NCBI GenBank assembly: GCA_023664385.1
Contig: JAMPFU010000013.1
Span: forward strand, 48,050-80,218
Length of the DNA stretch: 32,169 bases
Source of the DNA: Clostridium sp.
GTDB lineage: Bacteria; Bacillota; Clostridia; Lachnospirales; Lachnospiraceae
Reading direction: 5' to 3'
Position 1 is the first letter of the stretch. Every line of letters starts with the position of its first letter. The notes beneath the pieces were generated by a model. It was given only the letters and a program-made list of their open reading frames with translations. It searched no databases and was not told the DNA's origin. Positions 1 through 7,620 of this stretch are shown one piece after another. A program made the position numbers and the translations under genes.

Positions 1-142
1 TCTATTATATACGATGAATGGTGTATACCGATTATTAATGTTATATTGATTAACCTGCCGCCTTGGCAAGACTGTACTACTAAACAGAAAAGAGAAGTTT
101 ATTTTGAATAATTCCACTATGGCTTGTTGTGTATTCCATGAC

Positions 143-760
143 TTACGGCGTCCACTCATATATATAAACCTTCTCGTCAGGGTCATCCTTATAAGCACCC
201 AGCTTTATGATTTCTTGAAGCGCAAACGGTGTATTTCTCATTGCCTCCATCATTTCATAGGTGCAATAGTAAAGTATGACCGTTACCCTTCTCGGACTGC
301 TTTTCACGGAGCTTATAATTTTATCAAGAATTTTTGCAAGGATATCCCTTGAAAATGGATTGAACATATAAAAGAAACTGTCGCAGGGCTGTATATCGTA
401 GTCCTCTGCCTTGATATTAAAAAGATGAAATTTCTCCTCCTGATTTTTAAATCTTGCATGATAATAGGCGGCATTTTCCTCCAGCCGTTCAAAAATTTTA
501 CTGTCATACTCAATCCCTGTCACATGACACATAAACCTCTGATTGCAAAAAAATAAAACCCGACCCATACCGCAGCCGATATCTACAAGCGTATCTTCCT
601 TCGTAAGCTTCACCCTGTCAAATATTTTTACAAGTCCGTCATACTCGGAGGCGGCATAAGAATAATTTGTTTCCCCAGGAGCAATTTCTTCAACAGGCTT
701 TTCCTCAGACGTGTTAATACCTAAAAATTTTTCAAATGAAAGCTCTGATATTTTATTCAT
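143..760 (-). CDS. SAM-dependent class I methyltransferase (substrate unknown)
   Basis: A 205-residue protein with a Rossmann-type S-adenosylmethionine fold. Motif I (DIGCGMGRVLFF) lies at residues 60-71, an acidic ribose-binding end of strand 2 (GIEYD) at 82-86, and an aromatic-NPF motif IV (YMFNPF) at 131-136. The order and spacing fit the class I methyltransferase family. The start ATG directly abuts the stop codon of the DUF1934 gene (TGAATG), so translation is probably coupled and this is the last gene of the ddl - murI - DUF1934 operon. The N-terminal ~35 residues are not part of the fold. An NPF/NPP motif is common in N-methyltransferases, but the substrate cannot be read from the sequence. 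The family call is secure; the role is unknown. Confidence 0.85.
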   Translation of the reverse strand: MNKISELSFEKFLGINTSEEKPVEEIAPGETNYSYAASEYDGLVKIFDRVKLTKEDTLVDIGCGMGRVLFFCNQRFMCHVTGIEYDSKIFERLEENAAYYHARFKNQEEKFHLFNIKAEDYDIQPCDSFFYMFNPFSRDILAKILDKIISSVKSSPRRVTVILYYCTYEMMEAMRNTPFALQEIIKLGAYKDDPDEKVYIYEWTP

Positions 761-1174
761 TCATCCAACCTCAATCCTTACAAGAAGCTTCACAGGTGCT
801 GCTGCCCTGCTTCCTCCCATATCGAGAAAATACACAGCCTCCGCATTGATTCTCCCATTATCCGACTGTTCAAATTTGTAGCTTGTCGTTTTTAATGTGA
901 CGGCGATATCCCCATATGCCGTTTTGTACATGGAGTGGTGGACAAGCCCCTCCTCATAAATAAAATCAGAAACAAGCGCACCTCGCCTTGTAACACGCAT
1001 ACTCTTAGGATTTATCAAAATCGTTGTCCTCGTCATTTTCTTATCTCCCGATAAATCCGAGACATACACAAGCCGAAACTGCTGCTGCCCCTGATATTCC
1101 ATTACTGCAGCTATTTTTGTTTCGCTCACATCACCATTTTCATCAGTTGTAACAAGCTCCATATTTACCTTCAT
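761..1174 (-). CDS. DUF1934 (YwiB-like) beta-barrel protein
   Basis: A small protein of about 137 residues resembling the DUF1934/YwiB family, which has a calycin-like beta-barrel and no established biochemical function. Visible features are alternating beta-strand patterns, a central segment with TTILINPKSMRVTRRGAL typical of the family, and a conserved SFxxGxVxVTLKT-type strand here reading AYGDIAVTLKTTSYKFE. It sits 26 nt after murI and abuts the methyltransferase, so it is co-transcribed with cell-wall genes. The start is ambiguous: the ATG at 1174 follows AGGGA by 9 nt, while an in-frame TTG at 1192 follows AGGA by about 6 nt. The ATG is preferred. In other Firmicutes the family often sits near argS or murI; a link to wall synthesis is only inference. 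Confidence 0.75.
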   Translation of the reverse strand: MKVNMELVTTDENGDVSETKIAAVMEYQGQQQFRLVYVSDLSGDKKMTRTTILINPKSMRVTRRGALVSDFIYEEGLVHHSMYKTAYGDIAVTLKTTSYKFEQSDNGRINAEAVYFLDMGGSRAAAPVKLLVRIEVG

Positions 1175-1200
1175 ATCATAAATTCCCTGCAATACATATC

Positions 1201-2004
1201 CTAATAGCTTTCGATATCAACTACATTTACAGTATCTACGTGTATCGGCAGTACCCGGTCTGCAAATGCCTTGAATTTGTCCACGCCATCACTGACAAAA
1301 AACTCGTACAACGGCATTTTATCCTCGGTACAAAGCATATTTTTTTCGCCCAAAATATTTTTCAGCTCCTTTGCCGTTTCATAGGCTGGATTAATCAGGG
1401 TAACCTTTGCACCCATATACCTTTTGATGGGATTGGACAGCAGTGGATAGTGTGTACAGCCAAGCACAAGGGAGTCCACCTTGTATTCCTTAAGCTCAGA
1501 CAAATATCTGTCAACCATGTCATCCGTTATCCGATCCTCAATCAATCCCTCCTCAACAAGGGGTACAAAAAGCGGGCAAGCCTTACCAACGACAGTTACC
1601 TCCTTGTCAAGCTGCCTGATATAATCTGTATATATGCCTGATTTTATTGTTCCCTCTGTTGCAATGATACCGACGCTTTTTGTCTTTGACATTTCCACTG
1701 CCATTTTTGCACCCGGTCTGACAACTCCCACAACAGGAAGCTTCATCTCATCCCGCATATCCTCAAGGGCAAGGGCGCTTGCAGTGTTGCAGGCAAAAAC
1801 GATAGCCTTGACATTTTTTGTCATAAGAAATCTCACTATCTGTTTAGAAAATTTAAGTACCGTCTGCTTGGATTTGCTTCCATAAGGAACACGGGCAGTA
1901 TCGCCAAAATATACTATATTTTCACTTGGAAGCTGGCGCATGATTTCCCTTACGACAGTAAGCCCGCCAACTCCCGAATCAAATACTCCGATTGGTGCTT
2001 CCAT
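1201..2004 (-). CDS. murI: Glutamate racemase
   Basis: Cofactor-independent glutamate racemase, converting L-glutamate to the D-glutamate used by MurD in peptidoglycan synthesis. The 267-residue product has the full motif set: DSGVGGLTV at residues 9-17, YFGDTARVPYG at 32-42, FACNTASA with catalytic Cys72, and LGCTHYPLL with the second catalytic Cys183 and His185. The length is normal. The start is the ATG at 2004 because AAGGAGG lies 5 nt upstream; a longer version from an ATG at 2019 would put that site inside the coding region. It is 43 nt downstream of ddl, so two D-amino-acid steps of wall synthesis are co-transcribed. Confidence 0.96.
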   Translation of the reverse strand: MEAPIGVFDSGVGGLTVVREIMRQLPSENIVYFGDTARVPYGSKSKQTVLKFSKQIVRFLMTKNVKAIVFACNTASALALEDMRDEMKLPVVGVVRPGAKMAVEMSKTKSVGIIATEGTIKSGIYTDYIRQLDKEVTVVGKACPLFVPLVEEGLIEDRITDDMVDRYLSELKEYKVDSLVLGCTHYPLLSNPIKRYMGAKVTLINPAYETAKELKNILGEKNMLCTEDKMPLYEFFVSDGVDKFKAFADRVLPIHVDTVNVVDIESY

Positions 2005-2047
2005 AAAAGCCTCCTTCATTACAAATCAAAATGTTCCGTGTTACATA

Positions 2048-3118
2048 TTAATTTCTCTCTACAGCCATGTCAATCAGCGTTTCAACAAGCTTATTGATAT
2101 CATAGCCCCTTGCCGCCCACAGCATTGGGTACATGCTTATGGAGGTAAAGCCCGGAAGTGTGTTTATCTCATTAAATACAACACTGTTTGTATCTTTTTC
2201 CATAAAGAAGTCTACTCTTGCAAGTCCAAAGCCGTCAATGGCATTAAATATTTTGACTGCCTTATCACGTATTTCAGTCTCCACGCCGTCAGGAAGCACA
2301 GGGTCAATTACCGTTTTTGACTCCTCACTGTTATACTTTGCATCATAATCATAAAATTCCACAGCAGAAAGTATTTCTCCCACGCCTGACGCCTTTGTGG
2401 TTTTATCGTGCCCCATAACGGCACATTCAAGCTCCCTTCCCACGATGGTCTCCTCAACCAAAATCTTGTAATCGTGCTCCGCCGCAAGCCTTAACGCAGC
2501 TATGAGGGCTTCTCTGTTTTCTGCCTTTGAAACTCCCTTTGAGGAGCCTGACTTGGAAGGCTTTACAAAAATAGGATAATCAAGACCCGCTTCAACCCTT
2601 GCTGCAACCTCCTCCATGTCTGAAAGCTCATTTTTCAGAACAGGAACATAGTTTGCCTGACGTATATGAAGCGTGTCAACGATAAGCTTCGTATAAAATT
2701 TATCCATTGCCGCTGCTGATGCCAGCACGCCACAGCCGACATAAGGTATGCCTGCTGCCTCGAAAAGCCCCTGTATCGTTCCGTCCTCACCGTACATGCC
2801 ATGGAGCACAGGAAATGCAACGTCAAGCCTTACATTTTCCATAATCTTATATGTACCAGCTTCCTCCGAATATATAATAAGCTCGCCCTTGGTATCAGGC
2901 GAAATAATTGCATGTTTTTGGCTTTCCTGCCAGCCTCCGTTTTCAATGTCAGCCACGTCCTTGGCAAGAAGCCAGCTTCCCTCCCTTGTTATCCCAACAA
3001 GATAGGGATTATATTTTGTCCTGTCAATCGCATTTATTATCGTAATTACGGATATACATGATATTTCATGCTCCGAGGATCTCCCTCCAAAAATTACTGC
3101 AATATTTTTCTTTTCCAT
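2048..3118 (-). CDS. ddl: D-alanine--D-alanine ligase
   Basis: ATP-grasp ligase joining two D-alanines for the peptidoglycan stem peptide. The 356-residue product starts with the N-terminal motif VIFGGRSSEHEIS (residues 8-20), followed by the ATP-grasp elements FVKPSKSGSSKGV and VEETIVGRELECAV. The C-terminal magnesium-binding FNEINTLPGFT is intact. The omega-loop motif FYDYDAKY carries the Tyr typical of D-Ala-D-Ala ligases, not the residues of VanA-type D-lactate ligases, so the normal product is predicted. The ATG at 3118 is preferred over a TTG at 3130 because GGAGG lies 6 nt before it. It is the first gene of the operon; a sigma-A-like promoter lies at 3215-3244. Confidence 0.96.
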   Translation of the reverse strand: MEKKNIAVIFGGRSSEHEISCISVITIINAIDRTKYNPYLVGITREGSWLLAKDVADIENGGWQESQKHAIISPDTKGELIIYSEEAGTYKIMENVRLDVAFPVLHGMYGEDGTIQGLFEAAGIPYVGCGVLASAAAMDKFYTKLIVDTLHIRQANYVPVLKNELSDMEEVAARVEAGLDYPIFVKPSKSGSSKGVSKAENREALIAALRLAAEHDYKILVEETIVGRELECAVMGHDKTTKASGVGEILSAVEFYDYDAKYNSEESKTVIDPVLPDGVETEIRDKAVKIFNAIDGFGLARVDFFMEKDTNSVVFNEINTLPGFTSISMYPMLWAARGYDINKLVETLIDMAVERN

Positions 3119-3190
3119 AGCTTCCTCCAAAATTTATTTTAATTTATGGGTTCATTGGCAAACAACGCCATTCCATAAAAACAAAAAACA

Positions 3191-3252
3191 CAGGCACATT
3201 GACCATTACCTTATAGTGTACCATTCAAGTACAATTAAAGTCAATAGTGCCT
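3191..3252. repeat. Nested inverted repeat enclosing the ddl promoter
   Basis: Outer arms AGGCACATTGAC (left) and GTCAATAGTGCCT (right) are reverse complements with a single bulged base. Inner arms TGTAC and GTACA flank the -10 region. The two arm pairs share an axis, so the DNA or RNA could form one ~60-nt hairpin. The function is unknown; an operator or a remnant of a small palindromic element are both possible. Confidence 0.55.
3215..3244 (-). promoter_or_regulatory. Predicted sigma-A promoter of the ddl-murI operon
   Basis: On the minus strand TTGACT (3239-3244) is followed after 18 nt by TACACT (3215-3220). The -35 differs from consensus at one base; the -10 matches four of six. It lies about 100 nt before the ddl start. 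The promoter is enclosed by an imperfect inverted repeat (3191-3252), which could be an operator. Confidence 0.5.
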
Positions 3253-3308
3253 ATGTTTATAGTATATGTTTCAATCGTTATGTCAAAGCACGCTATTTCT
3301 AATTTTGC

Positions 3309-4064
3309 TTAAATTCCAAGCCACTCTAAAAGCTTAAACCTTACCTTAACGTCCTTCTTGTCAACCTCTCTGTTGATAAACAGCTTTTCGTACTCCTCCT
3401 CGGATAAACACCGTTCTAATTCTTCAGCATCCTCCTTCGTGATTACTGCTGCCGAATCATATGTGTAGCAGGTCATCGGATATAACACGCACCAGAAATT
3501 TTCTCCCTGCGCTGCGCCTATGTCTATCCTTAAAGCCTGATATTCTCCCGCAGGAAAAACCATGTCCCCATACTGTCTGATCGGAAAATAGTCATTGGAA
3601 ATGTAAACCCTTACAGGATATGTGAAGCCTGCTTCATCAATTGTCCTGACTGCAATGTCCTGTATTTGCTCCAAATTTTCTGACAGATAAAGGAGCACCT
3701 CCTCCTTTGTATGCGTTCCCTCAAGCTCTCCTCCAATTTCCATGAGAACAGCATCACGTACTGCATATTTTAAAGCAATATCCTCGCTGCTGTCGCTGTT
3801 AGCCTTTACATGAAACCTAAGTATGGCGTCCTGAAGACTTGTACATTCCGGTGGATTTGCATTTGCCGTTTTAAGCTCTGCCGCACTCGTTCCATCATCA
3901 TTTACACTGAACACCTCTGCCACGTTATCATATTTTGCTGTCATGCTTCCTTGTAAAATATTTTTAAAATGTATTCCATATGACAGACCTACGCCGCCTA
4001 CAACTCCTAAAAATATGCCGATTATCGCTCCTCTTGCAATGCGTCCCGCATTACTTCTCTCCAT
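3309..4064 (-). CDS. spoIIR: Stage II sporulation protein R (signal for pro-sigma-E processing)
   Basis: SpoIIR is made in the forespore and exported to trigger SpoIIGA, which cleaves pro-sigma-E in the mother cell. The 251-residue product has an N-terminal membrane/signal segment (about residues 10-32, glycine-rich and hydrophobic). It is followed by the family signature FHVKANSDSSEDIALKYAVRDAVL and the strongly conserved GENFWCVLYPMTCY. The start ATG has AGGAGG 7 nt upstream. It is the third gene behind gerA and the gerB/gerC fusion, 60 nt after the latter. That is odd, since SpoIIR is normally an early sigma-F gene and ger operons are usually sigma-G. The spacer holds a short hairpin at 4089-4103. 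No clear sigma-F promoter was seen in the gap. Confidence 0.93.
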   Translation of the reverse strand: MERSNAGRIARGAIIGIFLGVVGGVGLSYGIHFKNILQGSMTAKYDNVAEVFSVNDDGTSAAELKTANANPPECTSLQDAILRFHVKANSDSSEDIALKYAVRDAVLMEIGGELEGTHTKEEVLLYLSENLEQIQDIAVRTIDEAGFTYPVRVYISNDYFPIRQYGDMVFPAGEYQALRIDIGAAQGENFWCVLYPMTCYTYDSAAVITKEDAEELERCLSEEEYEKLFINREVDKKDVKVRFKLLEWLGI

Positions 4065-4088
4065 AAAAATGCCTCCTATCTTTGAACG

Positions 4089-4103
4089 TCAGCCATCCGC
4101 TGA
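4089..4103 (-). promoter_or_regulatory. Short hairpin before the spoIIR ribosome binding site
   Basis: TCAGC and GCTGA form a 5-bp stem with a 5-nt loop, ending 24 nt before the spoIIR ATG. The 3' strand and flank (GGCTGACGTTCAAA, then AGGAGG) closely resemble the same positions of the larger structured leader at 12767-12836 (GGGCTGACATTCAAA, then GGGAGG). It may be a minimal version of that leader. Confidence 0.4.
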
Positions 4104-4124
4104 TAAATAAAGCTTTCCCATTTA

Positions 4125-5816
4125 TTACCAACTATATACCTCGCTTATCAGCTCCATAAGCGTGTATTCTTCTCCTCCAGCCTCAACCTTTGTTGATTTG
4201 CTTACATTCGGCATATCTGCAGTTTCAAGCAGTATATCCTCGTAGCTTTGCCAGCCTCCTGACAATACAATTTTTTTCATATGTCCCATATCCGGTGTCA
4301 TTTTATTTTTTTCCTGAAAGGTATTTACTGCATCCTCTAAATTTATCCCCTCATACGAATGCTCCTCGGTTTTTAATTTTGCTCCCGCATCACCTTGATA
4401 GTCCGATAAATCTGCAAACTGAAATGTGAAAATATATGACTTTTCATATCCTGCATCTGTAAGGGTTGCAAGCGCTAAGGTATTTCCACCCTCTATTTTA
4501 AGCTCCGTCACATAAGCCCTGCCCTCAATGGATGGCGCCCTTGAAGCTTTCGCATCAGCATTACGGACGCCTCCCACAAGTCCGTCCATGATGTCCCTTC
4601 CCTTACAGCCTGTAAACGTGAAGGACACTGCCACACATAAAACCAATAGTTTTAAAATTTCCACTTTTCCTTTCCGTAAACCCGTCTCATTATTGGTTTC
4701 CCTGCCATTTTCCGCAGCCTGTTTTTTTCTTTCCCCATACTTCGTAACGGCAAGCAATATTCCGGGTACGATAAGGCTTATGGCTATATCTGCCCATATC
4801 ATATATGTGACGACAAAGCTTCTCCACCAATCCACATAGAACAATGCTATAAAAATGAGCACAAGGAGGGTTATAATCGCCAATGCTTTTTGGTAGCTTT
4901 TTTCCTCCTCAAACCGCAGCATGGAGCCTGTAAATTCCTTTGCATAAAAAATATATCCGCTTACGGTTGCAAAAACTCCTATAATCCAAAAGGCGAAAAC
5001 AGGATAATCAAGCCGCCTTACAGTGTTGCTTGAAACAGACGCCGTCTGCATGACATTTAATGCAGAGCCCTGACCGCTTCCTGCCCAGCCTGCACCGATA
5101 ATTCCCACTACATATATATAGGCAAGCACCATTGCTATCATAATCCACAACAAAATGCCAAGGTCACTTTTCCAGTTTCTTTTTCTCTCCCGATGAAGGG
5201 TCATCATCATAAGCTCTACGGAGCTTAGGGGAATAAGAATACTGTAGCTGCCCTCCCATATGCCGCCTGATGTAAAGTCACCCTTGTTTAAAACCGGCAA
5301 TGAAAATACATCCCATTTAACATTTGTGATTGATAACACTGCCACCAATATAAGAGGCGTAATCATCCACCAAAAAAGGAATTCCAAAAGCCTTCCCCTT
5401 TTTTCTATATCCCTCGCAGCACCATATCCGCTTATCAAAACAAAGGAAATTAATATTGCCCATAAATTAAAGCTTCGCAGCATATACTCCTGAACGATAA
5501 GGGCAAAAAAAACTGATATTACTGCCGCCTTAATCATATACCGCAAGGAATACACTCCCTCCAAGACCCTGCCAAAGCCGCCCATCGACGTGTGCAGCGT
5601 ATCAATGAAGCCCATCGGAAAGCATACCGAATAATAATAAATGATGATGCTGTACAAGGCAAATAAACATAAACCCAGCAGGAGCGCAATTATGTGAAAT
5701 TTTCCTGCAAGCCCCGTCACGAGATACGGAATAAAAATAATTCCGACTGCAATATTTTCAAGTATTCCAATACGAAATGCCTGTCTGCCTGATATTTTTC
5801 CGTTATCCAGATACAT
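4125..5816 (-). CDS. GerB-type germination permease fused to a GerC-type lipoprotein N-terminal domain
   Basis: A 563-residue composite protein. Residues 1-365 form an APC-superfamily GerAB-like spore germination permease with about ten membrane segments. A linker rich in charged residues then leads to a second hydrophobic stretch (about 386-403) ending in FTGC at 401-404, which looks like a lipobox and is followed by GRDIMDGLVGG, recalling the start of GerAC lipoproteins. The remaining ~160 residues match only the first domain of a GerAC protein, which is normally about 350-400 residues. Thus GerB and a truncated GerC appear as one chain. The start ATG directly follows the gerA stop codon. 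Germinosome proteins sit in the inner spore membrane and relay germinant signals. The permease half is secure; whether the internal Cys is lipidated is unknown. Confidence 0.82.
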   Translation of the reverse strand: MYLDNGKISGRQAFRIGILENIAVGIIFIPYLVTGLAGKFHIIALLLGLCLFALYSIIIYYYSVCFPMGFIDTLHTSMGGFGRVLEGVYSLRYMIKAAVISVFFALIVQEYMLRSFNLWAILISFVLISGYGAARDIEKRGRLLEFLFWWMITPLILVAVLSITNVKWDVFSLPVLNKGDFTSGGIWEGSYSILIPLSSVELMMMTLHRERKRNWKSDLGILLWIMIAMVLAYIYVVGIIGAGWAGSGQGSALNVMQTASVSSNTVRRLDYPVFAFWIIGVFATVSGYIFYAKEFTGSMLRFEEEKSYQKALAIITLLVLIFIALFYVDWWRSFVVTYMIWADIAISLIVPGILLAVTKYGERKKQAAENGRETNNETGLRKGKVEILKLLVLCVAVSFTFTGCKGRDIMDGLVGGVRNADAKASRAPSIEGRAYVTELKIEGGNTLALATLTDAGYEKSYIFTFQFADLSDYQGDAGAKLKTEEHSYEGINLEDAVNTFQEKNKMTPDMGHMKKIVLSGGWQSYEDILLETADMPNVSKSTKVEAGGEEYTLMELISEVYSW

Positions 5817-7355
5817 TTACTCCTGATCTCCCTTCTGCTTCAGCCTTCTTTTATTCTTTTTCCTAGCCCATATTGGTCTATTTACCATAGCCTTAATCGG
5901 CGACCTTACCAAAAAGTCCTGTTTTCCCTGCATACCGTCAATGCCTCCGCCTACGGCAGGCGCCATATAAGGAACGCCGAAGCTTGTAAGCTCGGATAAA
6001 TGAATTGCGATTATAATAAGTCCCAAAATAAATCCGTATAAGCCAAAGCACGCCGACGTCAGGAGTATGAAAAATTTAAGCAGCCGAAACACGGAGGCAA
6101 ACACCTCATTTGGAATGGCAAAGGAGGCAATTGCCGTAAGCGCCACAACGATGACAACCATCGTGCTTACAATGCCCGCATCTACTGCCGACTGCCCCAC
6201 AATAAGACCGCCTACAACGCCGATTGTATTTCCAAGGGGACCGGGCAGCCTAATACCCGCCTCCCGTAACAGCTCAAACAAAAATTCCATAATAAGCACC
6301 TCAATAATAATGGGAAATGTCACAAGAGTGCGTGCAGAGGATATTGCATATAAAAGAGTTGTTGGAATTATCTCGCTTTGATACACGGTCACAGCCACAT
6401 AAAAGCCAGGGAGGGTAACGGAAAGAAATGCCGCTATATACCGAAGAAATCTTGCAAAGGTTCCCACAGCCCATCGGTTATAATAGTCATCCGAAGCCTG
6501 CATCAGCGTATTAAAATTGCTTGGTGCAATGATAACCTCCGGTGAATTATCAAAAACGATTGCCACCCTTCCCTCCGTAATAGCTGACGCAACCTTATCG
6601 GGGCGGGTTGTAGACTGAAAAACGGGAAATGGCGAATACCATTTCTCCTCAAGCAGATGCTCTGCCATGCCGCTGTCGTAAACGGCATCTATATCATACT
6701 TCTCGAATCTTGCCTTAATATTTTCCACAAGTCCCGGCTTTACCACATCCGAAATATACATAAGCGCATAATCTGTTCTGGAACGCTGTCCCAAGGAGCT
6801 TTGCTCAACCTTAAGCTTTGCGTCCCTGATACGTCTTCTTATCAGTGCCGTTGACTGCCTGAAGCCCTCATTAAAGCTGTCCCTCGGACCTCTCATTCCC
6901 GACTCGCTGTCATTTGTGCTTACAGACCGTAACGGCAGTTTTTTCGTGGACATTACCATTGCCTTTGCATATCCGTCAACAAATATTGCCGTATCTCCTT
7001 TTAGGACGGAACCTATGACCGAATCAAAGGACTTCTGCTCCTTGATGTCTGCGGTCTGCGCCTCACGATACAATATGGACTCCCACAAATTTTTTCCGTC
7101 CTCGTACCTCCATTCGTAAGATACCGGCTTAATGATTGTCTCCTCAACCATGCCGTTATCCGTAAGACCATCAATATAAATGATATGAAGCCTTGTATCG
7201 CCCTGCTCCCGCTCTATGACAAAGGTTTTTTGTACCACGTCACCACATTTATCAAAAAGTGTCTCAAGCACAGAAATATTTTCATCAAGACTTCTCTGTA
7301 TCTGAACCTTCAGCTTGTTGTCGCTGTCAAACAGCTTATCAATCTCCGTACCCAT
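5817..7355 (-). CDS. gerA: GerA-family spore germination protein (GerAA-like)
   Basis: A-subunit of a GerA-type germinant receptor in the inner spore membrane. The 512-residue product has a soluble N-terminal half with the family motif IKARFEKYDIDAVYDSGMAE region and a signature segment RPDKVASAITEGRVAIVFDNSPEVIIAPS. The C-terminal half has several membrane helices, including LREAGIRLPGPLGNTIGVVGG, typical of the family. The tail is basic (RKKNKRRLKQK). The ATG at 7355 is preferred because AGGAGG precedes it by 6-7 nt; an upstream GTG at 7376 would place that site inside the gene. It is the first gene of a unit with the gerB/gerC fusion and spoIIR, with a sigma-G-like promoter at 7390-7419. 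Confidence 0.95.
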   Translation of the reverse strand: MGTEIDKLFDSDNKLKVQIQRSLDENISVLETLFDKCGDVVQKTFVIEREQGDTRLHIIYIDGLTDNGMVEETIIKPVSYEWRYEDGKNLWESILYREAQTADIKEQKSFDSVIGSVLKGDTAIFVDGYAKAMVMSTKKLPLRSVSTNDSESGMRGPRDSFNEGFRQSTALIRRRIRDAKLKVEQSSLGQRSRTDYALMYISDVVKPGLVENIKARFEKYDIDAVYDSGMAEHLLEEKWYSPFPVFQSTTRPDKVASAITEGRVAIVFDNSPEVIIAPSNFNTLMQASDDYYNRWAVGTFARFLRYIAAFLSVTLPGFYVAVTVYQSEIIPTTLLYAISSARTLVTFPIIIEVLIMEFLFELLREAGIRLPGPLGNTIGVVGGLIVGQSAVDAGIVSTMVVIVVALTAIASFAIPNEVFASVFRLLKFFILLTSACFGLYGFILGLIIIAIHLSELTSFGVPYMAPAVGGGIDGMQGKQDFLVRSPIKAMVNRPIWARKKNKRRLKQKGDQE

Positions 7356-7389
7356 GCCAATCCTCCTGTCTGTCACAGTATTTTATGGC

Positions 7390-7419
7390 TAGTATATACA
7401 GAATTACCTTTTTTATACA
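7390..7419 (-). promoter_or_regulatory. Predicted sigma-G (forespore) promoter of the ger operon
   Basis: On the minus strand TGTATA (7414-7419) and TATACTA (7390-7396) are separated by 17 nt. They resemble the sigma-G consensus (TGAATA and CATACTA). The -10 ends 34 nt before the gerA start, a normal leader length. Germination receptor operons in endospore formers are typically sigma-G dependent, which supports the call. Confidence 0.55.
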
Positions 7420-7420
7420 A

Positions 7421-7499
7421 AAGAACAAGGTGTCTGCGGCACCTTTTATGACATCACTACCTTTGTGGCATTTTGGGCGAATCTTAGCAGGATTTTTAA
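7421..7499 (+). repeat. Inverted-repeat copy A flanking the 7621-8229 gene
   Basis: About 80 bp starting AGAACAAGGTGTCTGCGGCA and ending TTAGCAGGATTTTTAA. It matches the reverse complement of 8401-8480 at roughly three quarters of positions, with a well conserved end (GGGCGAA-CTTAGCAGGATTT). The first part forms a small hairpin (AGGTGTC/GGCACCT). It lies between the gerA promoter and the terminator of the gene at 7621. Confidence 0.6.
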
Positions 7500-7543
7500 T
7501 CCTTCCCATAGAAAATTCAGAGGAATTTCCTATAAAATAAATC

Positions 7544-7593
7544 AAAAAAGCAGGCCGCCCTGTTAAGAGAAACTCTTAAAAATGGCAGCCTGC
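7544..7593 (-). terminator. Rho-independent terminator after the 7621-8229 gene
   Basis: A 10-bp GC-rich stem (7550-7559 with 7584-7593, one G-U pair) is extended by an inner 7-bp stem TTAAGAG/CTCTTAA with a TTT loop, and is followed by six T on the minus strand. It ends the monocistronic unit and separates it from the ger operon. Confidence 0.85.
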
Positions 7594-7620
7594 CCCATTA
7601 TTATTTTATTTATAAAGTGA

